A program made the position numbers and the translations under genes. A DNA stretch of 64,000 nucleotides from Lineus longissimus (taxonomy: Eukaryota; Nemertea; Pilidiophora; Heteronemertea; Lineidae). This document shows, piece by piece, positions 12,101-25,386 of the stretch. Within the stretch, counting starts at the first letter, position 1. Each line of letters opens with the position of its first letter. The notes below the pieces were generated by a model, which was not told where the DNA came from, searched no databases, and saw only the letters and a program-made list of their open reading frames with translations. The stretch covers positions 3,720,001 through 3,784,000 of the forward strand of contig NC_088312.1 in the NCBI RefSeq assembly GCF_910592395.1, in the 5' to 3' direction.

Positions 12101-15100
12101 TATGTGTTCAGCCACACTCAATGTACTTACCTTACGAAAAAATGACGGACAGTGTATGTGGAAGTGCGGCTCTGAATACGCTTTGCGGAGACCGTCTTCA
12201 AGCGATGCTTTTTAAAACTGCCTGCTCAAGGTTTCACAAAGATGTTTTCAAGTGTTTGTCTTCATTTTAAATAAATAAATAGCCATACATAAGAGGGAAG
12301 CAGGAGACGATGTAGGTTGAATATGTGCGCATAACGGATTGTCTTTTGGAAAAAAGTCACGCAGTGTTTGAGATGGTCGAGTGATTTTTTCTTTGACTCA
12401 ATCAACGCTGTCTATACACGTCCAAGCATATTGAAGATAAAATCAACCCCACTATTCGTTGCAAAGCAGGATTTCAATCAGTGTCTGTTTAATCAGCCGT
12501 GAGTGCCAGAATCATTCCCATTGGACCAAATATTTACATTTTATTTCATCTTCGTAAAAATCATTCACGCACCATTGAGAACTCACGAGTTTTGACTACA
12601 TTTGTTATAACAACTTTGGTGTCAAAAAGAACAATGCTTTACATGATATAGAATGTGCGCTTCAGACACCTTAAAGTGCAACTCCACGCTAATTTCATAA
12701 GAAACAGTACTCCCTGCATGGTATTATGTTTGTCATCAACATATGTACACGGTGAAATTGGCAATAGAATACCATTAATGACTGTCTGTTTCTTGTGTAC
12801 CATCCCTCAGATGCCAATTAAGATTATCATTAAGTACAGGAGACCTCAGAACCAGAGATTATGCGTTGGCACTTACAAGATTGGCAATTTGTTTTCGATG
12901 ACTCTTGGTAGTAAAGTGCCATCAACATCAAATAGGATGGCAGAGATGAACATAATGGGATCGCTCCTTGTTCTTGGTATCTCACAGAGTACGGTTAATT
13001 CATTTTGATACTATAATTTCCAATCCTCTGCGTGTTATTTCGTGATGGTCTGCGGCAGATCATGGCCATAGCGGTAAGGCCATTGGGCTCCCCGCCTCAC
13101 AAGTTTCGGCGAACGTTCTGAGTTGCTGTTTCTTCCCAGAGACGTGAGCGCATTTCATGGAAAAATCTCCTGCCTATAAAAATGTTTTCATCGTTCCTTA
13201 ACGATTTATGGCTTATCTTCTTTTCAATAAAAGCAAGTATTGATTCTTTAATCTATACTTGATAAAAGTAATGTTAAACAAGTGAACTTTCAGTGCTATT
13301 TGTACTAACCCACATGTAAATGTCATTTTGTTTGAAGATGAAATATAGTAATGGTTACTTAGGTTTTTTTACAGCTTGAAAAGGGTACTTATAAAAGGTT
13401 ATCATTCGAAAGTGCTTCTTTCACATGGTTGAAAATATCAGATGTTATCTTCTCCAGACTCTCAAAACGTCTTTGATCACTTATAATCAAAGCTGTGTTT
13501 TGTTAAAGGTGCATTTTACTTCGTCTGAGCTTTAAGTGCATACCCATGTTGTGTATTGATGTATTAATATTTTTCCCAGTATTGTCCTGGGAGCAACTGA
13601 TGGCTTAAAGAGCAGTCCAGTATTTCCATCACAAAAATTTGAGTCATAGGTGCGGGAGAGCTTTGTTTAAAACAAAAGACCGTGTATTGGGCTATATTCT
13701 TTTAACTGTGAGGTAAGAGGCAAATAAACGTAACGACCTTTTTGGTCGTTCCAAATTTACCTTAACAGTCCCACCTTTTAGACGTATATCCACACTAAAG
13801 GCGACGTCTGCTTTACCTTAGGCTTAACATATCAAACATGTCCAGTTGTAGGTAGACATTATCCCTTTAAGACATGTAAGACTTGGTCCGCGGCGATAAC
13901 GAAGGGATAAAAAAGCTACGAGAGAGAGCAAAGGGGAAGGTTTTCCTGACGACAGCTGTGCCCTTAGACATAAAAACAAAAAGGAAGCTAGTGCACAGCT
14001 CTTAACGAGATGCCTGCTCGGTCATTAAAATTTACCGATAAAAAAATCTTCATTAGTGATCGCGTAAATGTGTTGGAAATATTGACACTGGTACACGAGA
14101 AGACGTCCAGAAGACATTCAAGAAGTCGCCAGGGTGTTTTAAGTGTTGCGATGTATCACGCACACATATGAAATCAGTGAACCAAGAACACTTCGGCTGC
14201 AACTCTTCGACAGTGGCGTCTTTGAAAACGAACACGTCAAAGAACAAAAACCAGAAATCTCGTCGGCGGAGAGTTCAATCATTCTCCTGTTGTGGAGGCT
14301 AAATGACATAATCTCCGTCTCGATAATGGGTTAGTGTAACCAGTGATCCCTTTCGTTGGAGTTTGGATATCAATCACTGCTCGGTGAGCCGGTTATTTCC
14401 TGCCAATGAACCACCGCCGGGAATGTGTCGAAGCCAAGGCCGACTTTCTGAATTAATAAACTATAAGTTGCTTTGCGGTCATTTACCCTGGCGCTGGAAG
14501 ATCTGTAACAGCCCATGAAAAGTTGTTGATATCGTGGTTCTTGCTATGCCAGTAACAACCCTGGGCCCTGTTCTTCAGTCAGTAATGTAGTTCTGACGTT
14601 ACTACAAAAAATGAAATTCACTGAAGGAGCGGTTAAGGTAACACTGTCGTGTGTCTCCTACGCCGAATCAGAAACTTATATCAGCCAGGAAATTATGTTT
14701 TCCTATCATATGGAGTGTCCTCGTTTGACGTGCAGTGACATCGCGTCCTTGTTGGTGACTTCCGTGTGCCATCACCCAAGTTTTTAAAACTGCTGCAAGT
14801 TGCCATGCTCTTATAATTATGGATGGCATTAGCTCGTATGAACCAATTTCCTTAAGTGACATCTTTATTAATTTTTATAACCGCACCAGGCGTAACTGAG
14901 AAACCAATGGAGAAAAAAATCTGCACTAAATGTACACACATTTTAAGCTTTCCTTCCAAACTGGTCGATTTATTGCTGAAACTTGATCACTATGTTGGTC
15001 GCAAAAAGCAACCATTCGTAGGTGTAGAGTTGCATTGTAAAATCGTTTAAAGGCAAAATGAGGCTGGTCATGCTCAGTGACGAACTGGCTCCCTTAAATC

Positions 15101-18100
15101 GTTCACAGGAGCATTTTGCTAAAATTAACAATTGATGCTAATGACTTATGCTTGATATCATCATCAACACTGAACTAATATCAACGCCACCGCTTGGGGA
15201 AAAAACGACATGCAGAAAAGTACTGCTTTAGGCGTAAGATTCTGATGATTTGAGATTGACTTGTGATTGTGTTAGCGTTGATAAACGCCAAGATGTTATC
15301 AAGCATGAATATGACGAACACTGCAGCAGGCGCCCCCAAGCCTTTGCCATATCTTGTCTCCTGAAAAATGTGCTTCATATGGCTGGAAATCGTAACCATT
15401 TTGATTCGTTTAGTAAGGATCTTGGCCGTCATTATAAGAGACAAGAAAGCAGAAGCAAAAGCATTGGCAGCGAACGTTTATTTTGGGTTCACCTTGGTTC
15501 CATTTCATAAACTTACTTGATGGTTTCCTTAACAGGAATCAAAATTGTTATTATGTCGACTTAGTGGGTTCTGGCTGACAATACTAAAATACCTTGATTA
15601 CAATGAGCCACAGTTTATAGTGTATACATGTATCATGCACTATGCGTCAACTGTGCCTCGTTTTGACTACAGCCATACCTCGAACTTTACTTTGACTTTT
15701 AAGTTGTTAGACTAACAAGAGCTGAGGCTACAGTGACGTCTTGAATATTCGATACGTTCGTCGACTCGAACTTTAACTTTACCACGTCGAACTTTAATCT
15801 AATTTTGTTGCCAGACAATGAATGCTCTGTCGCCGCTTAATTGATGAGTTGGTCAAGAGGTTTTTTCTTTGCACAACAAACGCCGCCACGAGAGAAAGAA
15901 ATCATTATGCGCTTCACGCGGTTTATTAAATCAAGTTGATTCAATTTACTAGCTCGGCTAACATGTTGACTTTTTCATCTCCTGTTGGCAGAAACTTGGC
16001 ATGCAGGTTCCATGGTCTTGCGTGTTTGGTTTTGATAAATACAGCCCCCTCGGGCTCGTTGCGGCAACAGTTGAGATGTCCAGCAGGAATCTTGTCACTT
16101 ATGTGATTATCCAAGTATATTTTGTCACACGCTAATTGTTTTACATGTACAAGAAACTTTGGGCATCAAAAGAACCGTGTTAGTACGTTGGGATGTGTTT
16201 TTTCTCGCTTGTTTGAGAAAGCGTTCTCGGTAATTTGTGATATGAAAGCGAATCGGGACCTGACAAAAAGCTGCTTTTATTTTGTAGTTTTGTCAGCTGA
16301 GGCTCGATTGGACCACTGAGACGAATATTCGAATGAAAGCATGGAAAGGGTAATTTTCACTTGAAACTTTTGATCACAAAAAAGAAATTGGGAAATTCTT
16401 AGACTTAGAATGAGCAAGGCTTGGCTTCAACTGTGTCGCTGATTGGAGTTATGGTAGACGGAAATCATGCCACATGTATTAAGTGGACAAAAATTGCGGT
16501 TTTGACTCAATGGATGTCCAGGAGGTGAAACAATCGCCATAAACAGGATTGTTTTTTTAGAACCTGTCTACTACAGATGACCGGTCGCAGTTGCGATGGT
16601 CATTTTTCGCAATCAACATCAACACCGCCGCAATGATAAATATTGCAGAGAAATATAAATTGATATTAGATGCTTTATTAATGTCAGCGGACCAGCATGA
16701 CATAAACTGATTGAGGATAGTTTATCTGCTCCGTTATGAGATTATTGTTGAATTAATGCTGATTGACAATAAAATATACTCATATATTATGAATCCTAAA
16801 GAGCACAGACACGAAAAGTCCAGTTTTAACGTATTCTGGGGGAAGATTGGCTCTTTGATACACGTAAGTGCTTTTTATTGAGTAATCGCGGCTAAGTCCA
16901 GTGCAACGTCGCCTTGAGAGTTTGCAATTGTGCATGACAGCAGACTATGGTATGAGGCAGCGGACGCGAATTATCTTCCTACCACTAGTAAACGCATTTT
17001 CAATTCTAGTATTTATTTTTACAATTTTTTTTGAGTCCAATAGTTTTTCACTACTATGCTCCTACAAGCATATCAAAGAGCATGTCCTCGGCCCATCGTA
17101 ATATCGTCTGGGAGACCTCAAGCATGCCAAAGCCAGATGACTTATTTCTTCCTGAATTTCCATATCGGACAGAAGATTAATGGCTTGTTAGTTGCATTCG
17201 TACTTGGGTGGTTATCCAATTTGGGGGCAATCGTAAACTGGTAAAAAAGATAGATCTTGATGTATACTCCGTCATGTAAAATAGACTTCTAGATGTTACA
17301 GACGGAGGGCATCGACATGGGTGCGTTTGACCGAAGCCACAGCTATTGGGGGTGTAATTCTTTAATCCCACTTCGTTTTTGACCATTCTTGATAGATAAG
17401 GGTGACATTGCTCGTTCTTTCCTGAACGATTGGTACGAACGTAACAGCTCATGCATCGTCTCGTACATGTAGTTGGTTATGTTTGATTGTTTGACTTTAG
17501 AAAAATATCTGTCGTATGATTTGTAATTGTTTAGGATTCCTGCTCAGGCGTCATCGTGTCGATGGGAGGTATGTTTTCCTACCGATAATCGAGTTTGAAA
17601 CAATATCGCAAAATAGAGCCTTTTTCTCTAAAAATACATTTAAGAACCACGCCACCCAATGATAACACTTTCGAAAACCATTCCCAAAATCAATTGCGCT
17701 GTTGTCGAGTTTTTCATATCACTCTGTGGTAAACCCTTTCTTGGTAAATTTTCTTCTCTCTTGACTCTTCTCGTTTCTCTTTGCGGGATACTTCAACTGT
17801 TAACCGCTAAAGATTTGGGCGATTTAATGAAGAAGAAAAAAACCAAAACAAAATAATCGTCAGCCGTCAAAATAGCATTTTTCTAAAAAAATTGCAAAAC
17901 CAACGGGGGCAAAATCCTTGGCGGAACAAGTCGAGCGCCTTTTGCCTGTTCAGTTGAGATTTGATTTATCTTGTTAATTACGAAATAATTAGGTCGATAT
18001 CTGACAAGTCCGTTAAATGGAACTGACACTCTGAAAGTGACAAGAACCATGGCGGTGACAGTAATTACAGAAATGAAAGGATCTTTACAGTAAATGAACC

Positions 18101-20685
18101 GGGCTGAAAAGCACTGCATTAGGAACATTATTTTGTTGACTTAATTTAAATCAAGATATTTTGTCGCCACCGGCAAACTTTTGCTGTTTTCAAATATTCC
18201 GGGTGGCCACTTGCATCACAAGCCCACCTTTGAACATCGTACAAATTAAATTTTCAGGTAAAATGTAAAGTCGATTTAAATTTGGCGGATTACGAAATTT
18301 CCTTTTTGTTCTTTCCAATCAAAAAAATCTTTTTTCTTGATTTTTATGTTCGCCTGCGAAAAATTGGTGGTTAACAGTAAAAGATTTGCTAATGATTTCT
18401 TCATCTGAACTGGTAATGGCCTGCACTGTCTAAGCTTCTTACTGAAGTCATCTAGGGGATTCCTCTGAAGCCATTCTGATACGGTTAAGAGGGATTTAGC
18501 CAGCACGACCGCTCCTAACTCATGAACCTGCCCCGGTGCCCATACCCACTGAGAGGATTTATACCTATCATGCACGGTATTTCATAGCGGGTAAATTGTT
18601 TTTATGCCAGATTTCCTCTGGCGTGATATTGTCATCCGAAATAAAGCAATAAGCTCTTGCATGATCAGATACTAACGAGTCATATTGATATGCGGTACGA
18701 TTGCTAGTATTTCTTCCAGATTAAGAATAATGTCAATTGACACCATCAATTTCTTCTTCACCTTCTTCAGCGTTCGCTCTGCACTTGGATGTTGTATCCC
18801 CAGGGAGTATTCAACCTCCAAAATGGTATGAACGTCTTGGGTTACCGCGACATGTACGATGAGGTTCCAATTAAGTTAACTGGCCTGATGACTCCGTATT
18901 AGGCCGACACCAGTTGCCTCTAATGCACTGACGAGCTGTATTTGACATAAGCGTCCTCGCTATCCATGATAGAAGAATGTTACATTGAGAGCTTTATAGA
19001 GTCTGTTATATCCTTCTAATTGGATTGTCGACGGTTGTCACATTTTCTTTCACATTATAAATCAGTGAATGGTCTGTCATTGTGTTCTCTTCTTTTTTTA
19101 ATAATGTGATGTGATCAGCGTTTGCAATCTTGAAATTTGAAATAACACGTATAGATATATCAAGAATAAATTTGATTATACGTGTAGCAAGCACGTTTCC
19201 TAAAAAAGAAGGCTTGCGAAACCTGCCTTTAATCTGGATATGGTACAGTACGAATCAATTGAAGAATTCCAAAGTCATTGCTAGCTTTTGTCTGAATAAG
19301 AACCGCGGACTAATCTTACGACAACTACGAAAAGTCGAATATCACTGCATAAGCCCGATACGGCCTTAAGGAGCGGTTTCTCTCAGAGTAGAAGGATTTG
19401 GTTAAGTTTCCTTCCCCAACACTCACCTGCCTGATCCATCCGTCAAGAGGAAATCCCCTCAAGTGTCCGCTGTCAACACAGACAACTCGAAACGAGACTT
19501 TATGAAGACAAATCGTCGAGAGAGATATTGAACAACGGGCGGTTAAGGAGGCTTCACCTTTCCTTGCTGGCACTGCTTACCATTCATCAATCAAATTTTA
19601 CAAACTCAATAGATTTCAAGAGGTTCTTGTCTGATATTTCCAGCCTATTTTGTTCCATTTAGTTTCCTACTTGGTGCCCGCACTTGGAGTTTTTACGCGA
19701 GTCCAATAAGTTCAGGGATAGAAAAATCTACACTCATGCATGGTCCTTCGCCGAGTAATTTCTGTCGTGGGTCGTGATTGGCTACCATACCCATTCCTTT
19801 TTATGCGTGATCTCTATGGTATGATATGGCGATATCTTCTTTTCAATTTCGACTATCTTACTGTGGTTGTTATTGCCCCTGGATGTTTCATATTGCAGTC
19901 AACATTCTGTAAATTCGCCGTGTCAATTCTCGCGGACGACAAGCAACATTATTATAGAATATGTGATGATAAATTGATAAGAACTTGGACATAATAGCGA
20001 ACATTCTGAAAATATATAAAATGAATTTCTTGGAAGTTGTTGGGTTAAGGTAATATCCTGTAAACGTCCGCGGAATATGTACATTATTTCTCCCGTTGAT
20101 TCTAAAGCCTGGGATTTCTACTCGCGATTCTCAATTTAATATCTGTCTATCTCATCCATGCTCTATGCTCATGACAATGCAACCGATCGTTAAGAATGAT
20201 AATTCCCCCAGCTACCGCATAAGCTCAATCCCCTTGACAAAGATCGCGGCGAAGAGTGCATCAACACCACACTTTGTGATATCTTAACGCAGGAAATACG
20301 CCATCTTAGTCCAAGGGCCAGAGCGAGAAAAAGACCCAACGAAAGTGCAGAGCGAACGCTGAAAAAGAAATACCTTCCTGCCGAGACTCATCCTCGCCCC
20401 AGTTGTTTTCAATATACTACGTCTCTCGTATACGACGTTGGGAGTAAAAAAAGCTTGATCTCAGGATGACCGAGACTCTGCATGTATTCTCTTCGCAACA
20501 TACTCACGAAACGAAGTCTGAGTCGGCGAAGTGGAGTCAAAACGTGATCGAGGGTCAAGATAAACAAGACCAACTAGTTTCATCAGTCCTACCTTGTTGC
20601 ATGGTCACCTAGATGTTATCATTCACAAGCACATAAATATCCAATGAGTCAGTTAATAGATCGATCTTCAAATCTGCCCAACTGA

Positions 20686-20723
20686 CAACACTCATCAAAG
20701 GTTCCGTACTTTGATGAGTGTTG
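20686..20723. repeat. Perfect 15-bp hairpin
   Basis: CAACACTCATCAAAG at 20686-20700 and its exact reverse complement at 20709-20723 are separated by an 8-base loop (GTTCCGTA). It could be a short foldback element or an RNA hairpin. Nothing nearby says which. Confidence 0.7.
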
Positions 20724-22438
20724 GCAATTGTCATTTTGGAATCACCAGCTTCATGAGAGCGGAGCACACAAAAAACACGTCTGAACGTTGCGATTCTGTA
20801 TACTAGTACTGGTTTATTCAGTCAAAAGCCCTCACAGCCCATTTGGCACACGTAATAACAGCAGTGTATAACATTGCTGGTAGCGTGATCGCTCACTTCG
20901 TTTCAATGGGGTTTTAGGAAGACTATTGTTTTTTTTCAAAGGTTTTATTTGAAAGCCATTGAGCAGTTAATCCGTAATGGCTTGACCGCGTCACATCGAA
21001 TAATGCGTATGGTTTTAATCTGAAATTTGGATACGATTTTCTGGACAATCGGGCGAGTTACTAATAAAATCTAACTGGTAGTCCTGGGAAATTTTGAGAT
21101 GATGGGACAAGTTTGAGAGACGATGATATTTCGACTTGTTTAAACCAAATTGCAGATAAATCTATAAAAATCTACACATATCAAAGTATTTGTTTTCATG
21201 AAATAATTTCTTCATATCTGTAGACTTGCCGCCAGAAATAGTTTTCGAATACCTCTCCAAATATGGACTTGATAATCTGTGACAGCGAAAATCTGTTTGA
21301 ACCCTATTGAAACAGATGATGTCAAGTAAGAACACTGATGTTGACGGGTGATATTTTAATCTAGCGGCTATAAAAAATCTCCCGATACCCGTAATTATGA
21401 CAGCGACAACGCCCGGATACAAACGTGACAATCGCCGTCAGCTCATTTATTAGTCTTGTCATTATGGTATGGGTAACCATCCATATTTGCTTGATATCAT
21501 GACCGTTGATTTTAAATTTCACTTAGGAAGTCATACAATGTTCAACTCGACAGGAAGTTGCTTCGGGTTATAATAGGATCATTGCCGAGCTGGTGCTAAA
21601 GACCTTTGCAGGTCTAGCTGGTATGCTGACGTTAAGAGGAAATAATGTTATTTCCTCCTGGTGACGTACGTATACTTTATCGTATACCACTCTATAGATT
21701 CAGCACCGCATCCGGTCATCTTGAAAGCAATCAGAAAACGTGCCAACGCGCAGAACATGTCAGCGCGGCTGGATTCGGCTCACAATTTCGGCTACCTCAT
21801 CACGCAGTCATTCAAATCAATAAAAAACAATCGAGTGTCCTGCGCAAAACACCAACTGTCAAGAGTCTATTTGACACTCCTTCCACCGGGCCATTGGCAA
21901 ATTGGAAATGATAACAGCCACGCATACTAAACCGTACCCCAGATACTGCTTGACAGGGCAATGATTTATTAGCTACCTTTGCTGCATATTTTGTTGCCCA
22001 TGGGCATGGGTAGGAGGGATTACCAGATTGGCTGAGCCACTTATTTGTCCTAATGGAGGACAGCGTTCATAAGGTACATCCAGGAGTGGATGATGGGGTC
22101 CGCTCTTATTGGAACTTTCTGTCGAAGTTCGACAATGCTCTTTGACTTTACACGACTGCCGCTGTTGCAGGTACCAATCTGTTTTTACTCGAGATGGTAT
22201 CAGAAAGTATCAGCAGGGTGTTTTCAAAGTTAATCACAAGTCTTACGTCACGTCAAGTCAACATTCTATCCAACTGAAGAATAAAGTTAATTGGAAATCT
22301 GACTACAAATTGATTACTGCAAAGATCTGACGAAACTGTAAATGAATAGATAGAAACTCGAATATTCACTAAAACGAAAGTTCAAGACTCAAGGGAGCCA
22401 TCTAGCCCTAAAATCCCTGTTTTGCTTGAAACATGTCT

Positions 22439-22506
22439 TCAAATTTAATGATTAAACTAAAAAAAGTTTGAATCAAATTTAATGATTAACTGAAAAAAAA
22501 AGTTTG
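22439..22506. repeat. Two-copy local duplication of about 33 bp
   Basis: TCAAATTTAATGATTAA followed by an A-rich run and AGTTTG appears at 22439-22470 and again at 22473-22506. The copies differ by a few bases and by the length of the A run, as expected from replication slippage. Confidence 0.6.
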
Positions 22507-24150
22507 TGTCCTTCAACTGAGCGACAAGGATTACTCCAAATATTCATTAAAAATAATTAATCTAATATTATGGTCTAAAAAACTTTTTTTTCGAAAAATG
22601 GATTATCCATGGATATTCCATCACTCCCTGATTTATTTACCAAATACGAGCTGTTATCAAATAACTAATAGCATTTATCCCCTGATCCTCCAGTAACCTG
22701 ACTCCTTGACTGATTAAAATGCGCAACGAGTTTGTCACTTGTGCGGTGAAGGTATCACGATGTCACCCTGTACACCGAGGTCAACCTCAAATTCCTTTCT
22801 AAATAATTTCTTCATATCAATTAAATTCTTTTGATTTTTCAATTCACTACCCTAAATGCACTCAATCTCAGTCCTTATAAAGGTATAGTGGGAATTTCCG
22901 TTCGGTTCAGTTTGGGGAATAAAAGCAACAGATGGAATTCAAAATCACGAATGATTCACACCCGCTTCTCAATACGCTGATCCACCACTGTTGCCCGATC
23001 AGGTCAGAATCAACCATTTGACTGTCTTCGCTCAATTGCACAAAGCCTCTGTAATGACAACGCGATAGACGAAATCGACAGCCAAGACGAATGGTCGATT
23101 TGATATCTTTGAGACATTGTCTCATGTCATCGGAGAAATACATTGGCAGAATTATCCGCCTAACGAAATGGCGCCTTGCTCGTAGCATTGTGGGGTGTTT
23201 GATGTGAGATCGAGATGTCATAACTAGCATGACTAATAGGAAGCTGAGTGATACGGAGGCCCCCAGGTCATGAGAGCAGCCTCCCTGATTCGAATCATAC
23301 AGAACAGTTGTCGCTATACAATTGATTGAATGTTGTCAACTGCAGGTTTAAAGGCAAGAGTGCACCAGTGTGCTGAGGACGTAATATTGACCAGAATTTT
23401 TCAGTAAATCTATTTTATTTTTAATAAATGTGTTAATTTACATGTATTTTAACTATCTTTGTCCTGACCAAACGCGGGCAACTACTTCGCAATGTATCCG
23501 GTCGTGTTGCACCCTGATCTTTACACTCCCAGTCGATATATAGAAAAACGTATCCAATAAAACCTGCCAGTATCATAAGAAAGGTTGTCCATCACAAAAG
23601 TGACATTACAATCATGAAAAAAATAGGCGACATTAATTATTTATAGGAGTTAATTGCCAGGATGATTTATCAACCTTGTATTGCGCGAGACTAATGTACC
23701 GGAATAAAACAACGCCCATGCTAACGACATTGGCGATAATGATACAAATGTTCCGTTTTTTCCCCCCAAATTGCGTCAATAGCAGATGTCGATTGTAGTA
23801 ACTTGCAGGATGCCAATAGAAGCATCGACCCAGTGCACAGCTGACGAAAGCACACGAAAACTCAAAATTTGACTACATGTATTTTAGAGTATATCAAAGT
23901 TACAACTCCACTCGGGCAGTGAGAAATCCATTCTCAAACTACATGTACATAGAAATGTGATTTTGAGCGTTTTTTATTGCCTCGATATTTAACCCGAGCG
24001 CTTAAGGTTGCAACACGAACACCGCTACCGCACTTCGAAATCAAGGTGCATATGCATATCAGTATTGCGACACACGTGTTTTAGAATTTTAATAAACTTC
24101 TTAGTGACTCGTTGTTGATGAGATTAACTTCTTCTACTTTCAGAATCAAA

Positions 24151-24174
24151 ATGATACACCAGCGAAGACTCTAA
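24151..24174 (+). other. Upstream ORF in the GPCR leader
   Basis: A seven-codon frame (MIHQRRL, stop) lies 36 nt before the receptor start codon. It follows a good 3' splice site (CTTCTACTTTCAG, ending at 24143), so the coding exon probably starts at 24144 and an untranslated exon lies further upstream. Such a uORF could damp translation of the receptor. That is inference only. Confidence 0.4.
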
Positions 24175-24210
24175 GTTGAATCTCCTCATTCCGACGACAA
24201 AGAAGTCGAG

Positions 24211-25386
24211 ATGACGGACACAGACGACGGGGTCGTCGAGTACCAGTCGAACACGACTCGGGGAAACTCAACCTTCCTGTTAGGGAACGACACCACGAAT
24301 GACACCGGGACTGGCGAGCTGATATACATCACGTCCACCCTTAACACTTCTACGGAAGCTTTAGTGGTGCCCATTGTCTTTGGGTTGATCTTCATCGTGG
24401 GAGTGATTGGAAATGGAACAACCATTTTCACAGTTCTAAAAAATAAATCGATGCGAAATGTCCCGAATGTTTACATTGTTTCGTTAGCGTGTGGTGATCT
24501 GTTGTTAATATTGATATCAGTACCTTGTATGGCTACGTTGTATACATTCATAGGATGGCCTTACGGGGCCGTCATGTGCAAAGTCACACATTTTCTTCGG
24601 ACCATGTCATTAGGTGTGTCCGTGTTTACTCTGACCGCTCTTGGTGGTGACCGGTACACCGCTATCGTGAACCCTATGAGCAAGCACATGGGCAACCCGA
24701 TTGCTCGGACGATCATAACCTCTGTATCTATATGGGTGGCTTCAATAGCTTTGGCAATTGTGGACGGGATCAGCGCCAGGATAAGCTACCATCAACATCG
24801 CGATTCCCCAGAAGTGTTTTACACTTGTCAAGAATACCCTGTGGACTGGGGCGATTGGTACCCAAAGTTTCATACGATATTTCGCTTCATCATCTATTTT
24901 GCACTACCAGTATACATCATCGCCTTGTTCTACGTCATGATCGCGCGTATTCTCGTCCACAGTTCGTATCACATGCCGGTAGAGGGCGGGTTGAAGAGTA
25001 GCCAAGGCAACAAACAGGTGGAGGCTAGGAAGAAGGTGGCCATTGTTGTCTTACTGTTGGTGGTCATATTCATTATCTGTTGGTTACCGAGGCACATTTT
25101 CAGTATGTGGTGGCACTTCGACCCGAATGATTACAACGAGTTTTGGCATATTTTTAAAGTGACTGGTTTCTGCTTGTGCTTTATCAATTCATGCGTCAAT
25201 CCCATTACGCTGTATTTCCTTAGCAAGCAGTTTAGAAAGTATTTTAATCGTTATCTGTTCTGCCTGTGCAATAGGAAGAAGCGACTGCGAGCAGAGGTCA
25301 CGTCTACGTCAATGTATAACTTTAACAGTACAGTCAGACGAACGAGTACCACCATGACAATGCTACCCAACTCACAGTCGCTGTAG
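24211..25386 (+). CDS. Class A neuropeptide GPCR, CCHamide/GGNG/bombesin-receptor type
   Basis: A 391-aa seven-transmembrane receptor in one coding exon. The extracellular N-terminus (1-49) has five N-glycosylation sequons (N14, N19, N26, N30, N45). TM1 carries the GN signature (N68) and TM2 has D96. C123 and C206 can form the TM3-ECL2 disulfide. The G-protein motif DRY is at 147-149, CWLP of TM6 at 290-293 and NPxxY (NPITLY) of TM7 at 330-335. C351/C353 are candidate palmitoylation sites. The RNVPNVYIVSLACGDLL block and the GVSVFTLTALGGDRYTAIVNP stretch are typical of CCHamide, bombesin/GRP and endothelin-type receptors. In lophotrochozoans the counterpart binds GGNG (excitatory) peptides. 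It probably couples to Gq at the plasma membrane of neurons or gut cells. The ligand assignment is inference; the fold is not in doubt. Confidence 0.93.
   Translation: MTDTDDGVVEYQSNTTRGNSTFLLGNDTTNDTGTGELIYITSTLNTSTEALVVPIVFGLIFIVGVIGNGTTIFTVLKNKSMRNVPNVYIVSLACGDLLLILISVPCMATLYTFIGWPYGAVMCKVTHFLRTMSLGVSVFTLTALGGDRYTAIVNPMSKHMGNPIARTIITSVSIWVASIALAIVDGISARISYHQHRDSPEVFYTCQEYPVDWGDWYPKFHTIFRFIIYFALPVYIIALFYVMIARILVHSSYHMPVEGGLKSSQGNKQVEARKKVAIVVLLLVVIFIICWLPRHIFSMWWHFDPNDYNEFWHIFKVTGFCLCFINSCVNPITLYFLSKQFRKYFNRYLFCLCNRKKRLRAEVTSTSMYNFNSTVRRTSTTMTMLPNSQSL

Larger units (their letters stand above)
6177..24143. other. 18-kb gene-poor region
   Basis: I see no exon with matching phase, splice sites and family resemblance on either strand. 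The DNA is AT-rich with scattered TACATGTAC motifs (for example 6550-6562, 9790-9800, 15625-15635). It includes a small hairpin (13732-13750), a perfect 15-bp hairpin (20686-20723) and a local duplication (22439-22506). The segments 21,660-21,910 and 22,907-23,230 are somewhat more GC-rich and open but not recognisable. The region could hold long introns or regulatory DNA of the GPCR downstream. Confidence 0.45.

Noticed and set aside
13732-13750. AACGACC/GGTCGTT hairpin read as a terminator
   Set aside because: Rho-independent terminators are not a feature of animal DNA, and a 7-bp stem is expected by chance at this scale.
22907-23230. 107-aa minus-strand frame
   Set aside because: Slightly GC-richer than its flanks but not recognisable, and no flanking exon was found.
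24186-24431. Minus-strand frame over the GPCR start
   Set aside because: Shadow of the receptor coding sequence, which carries all class A GPCR motifs.
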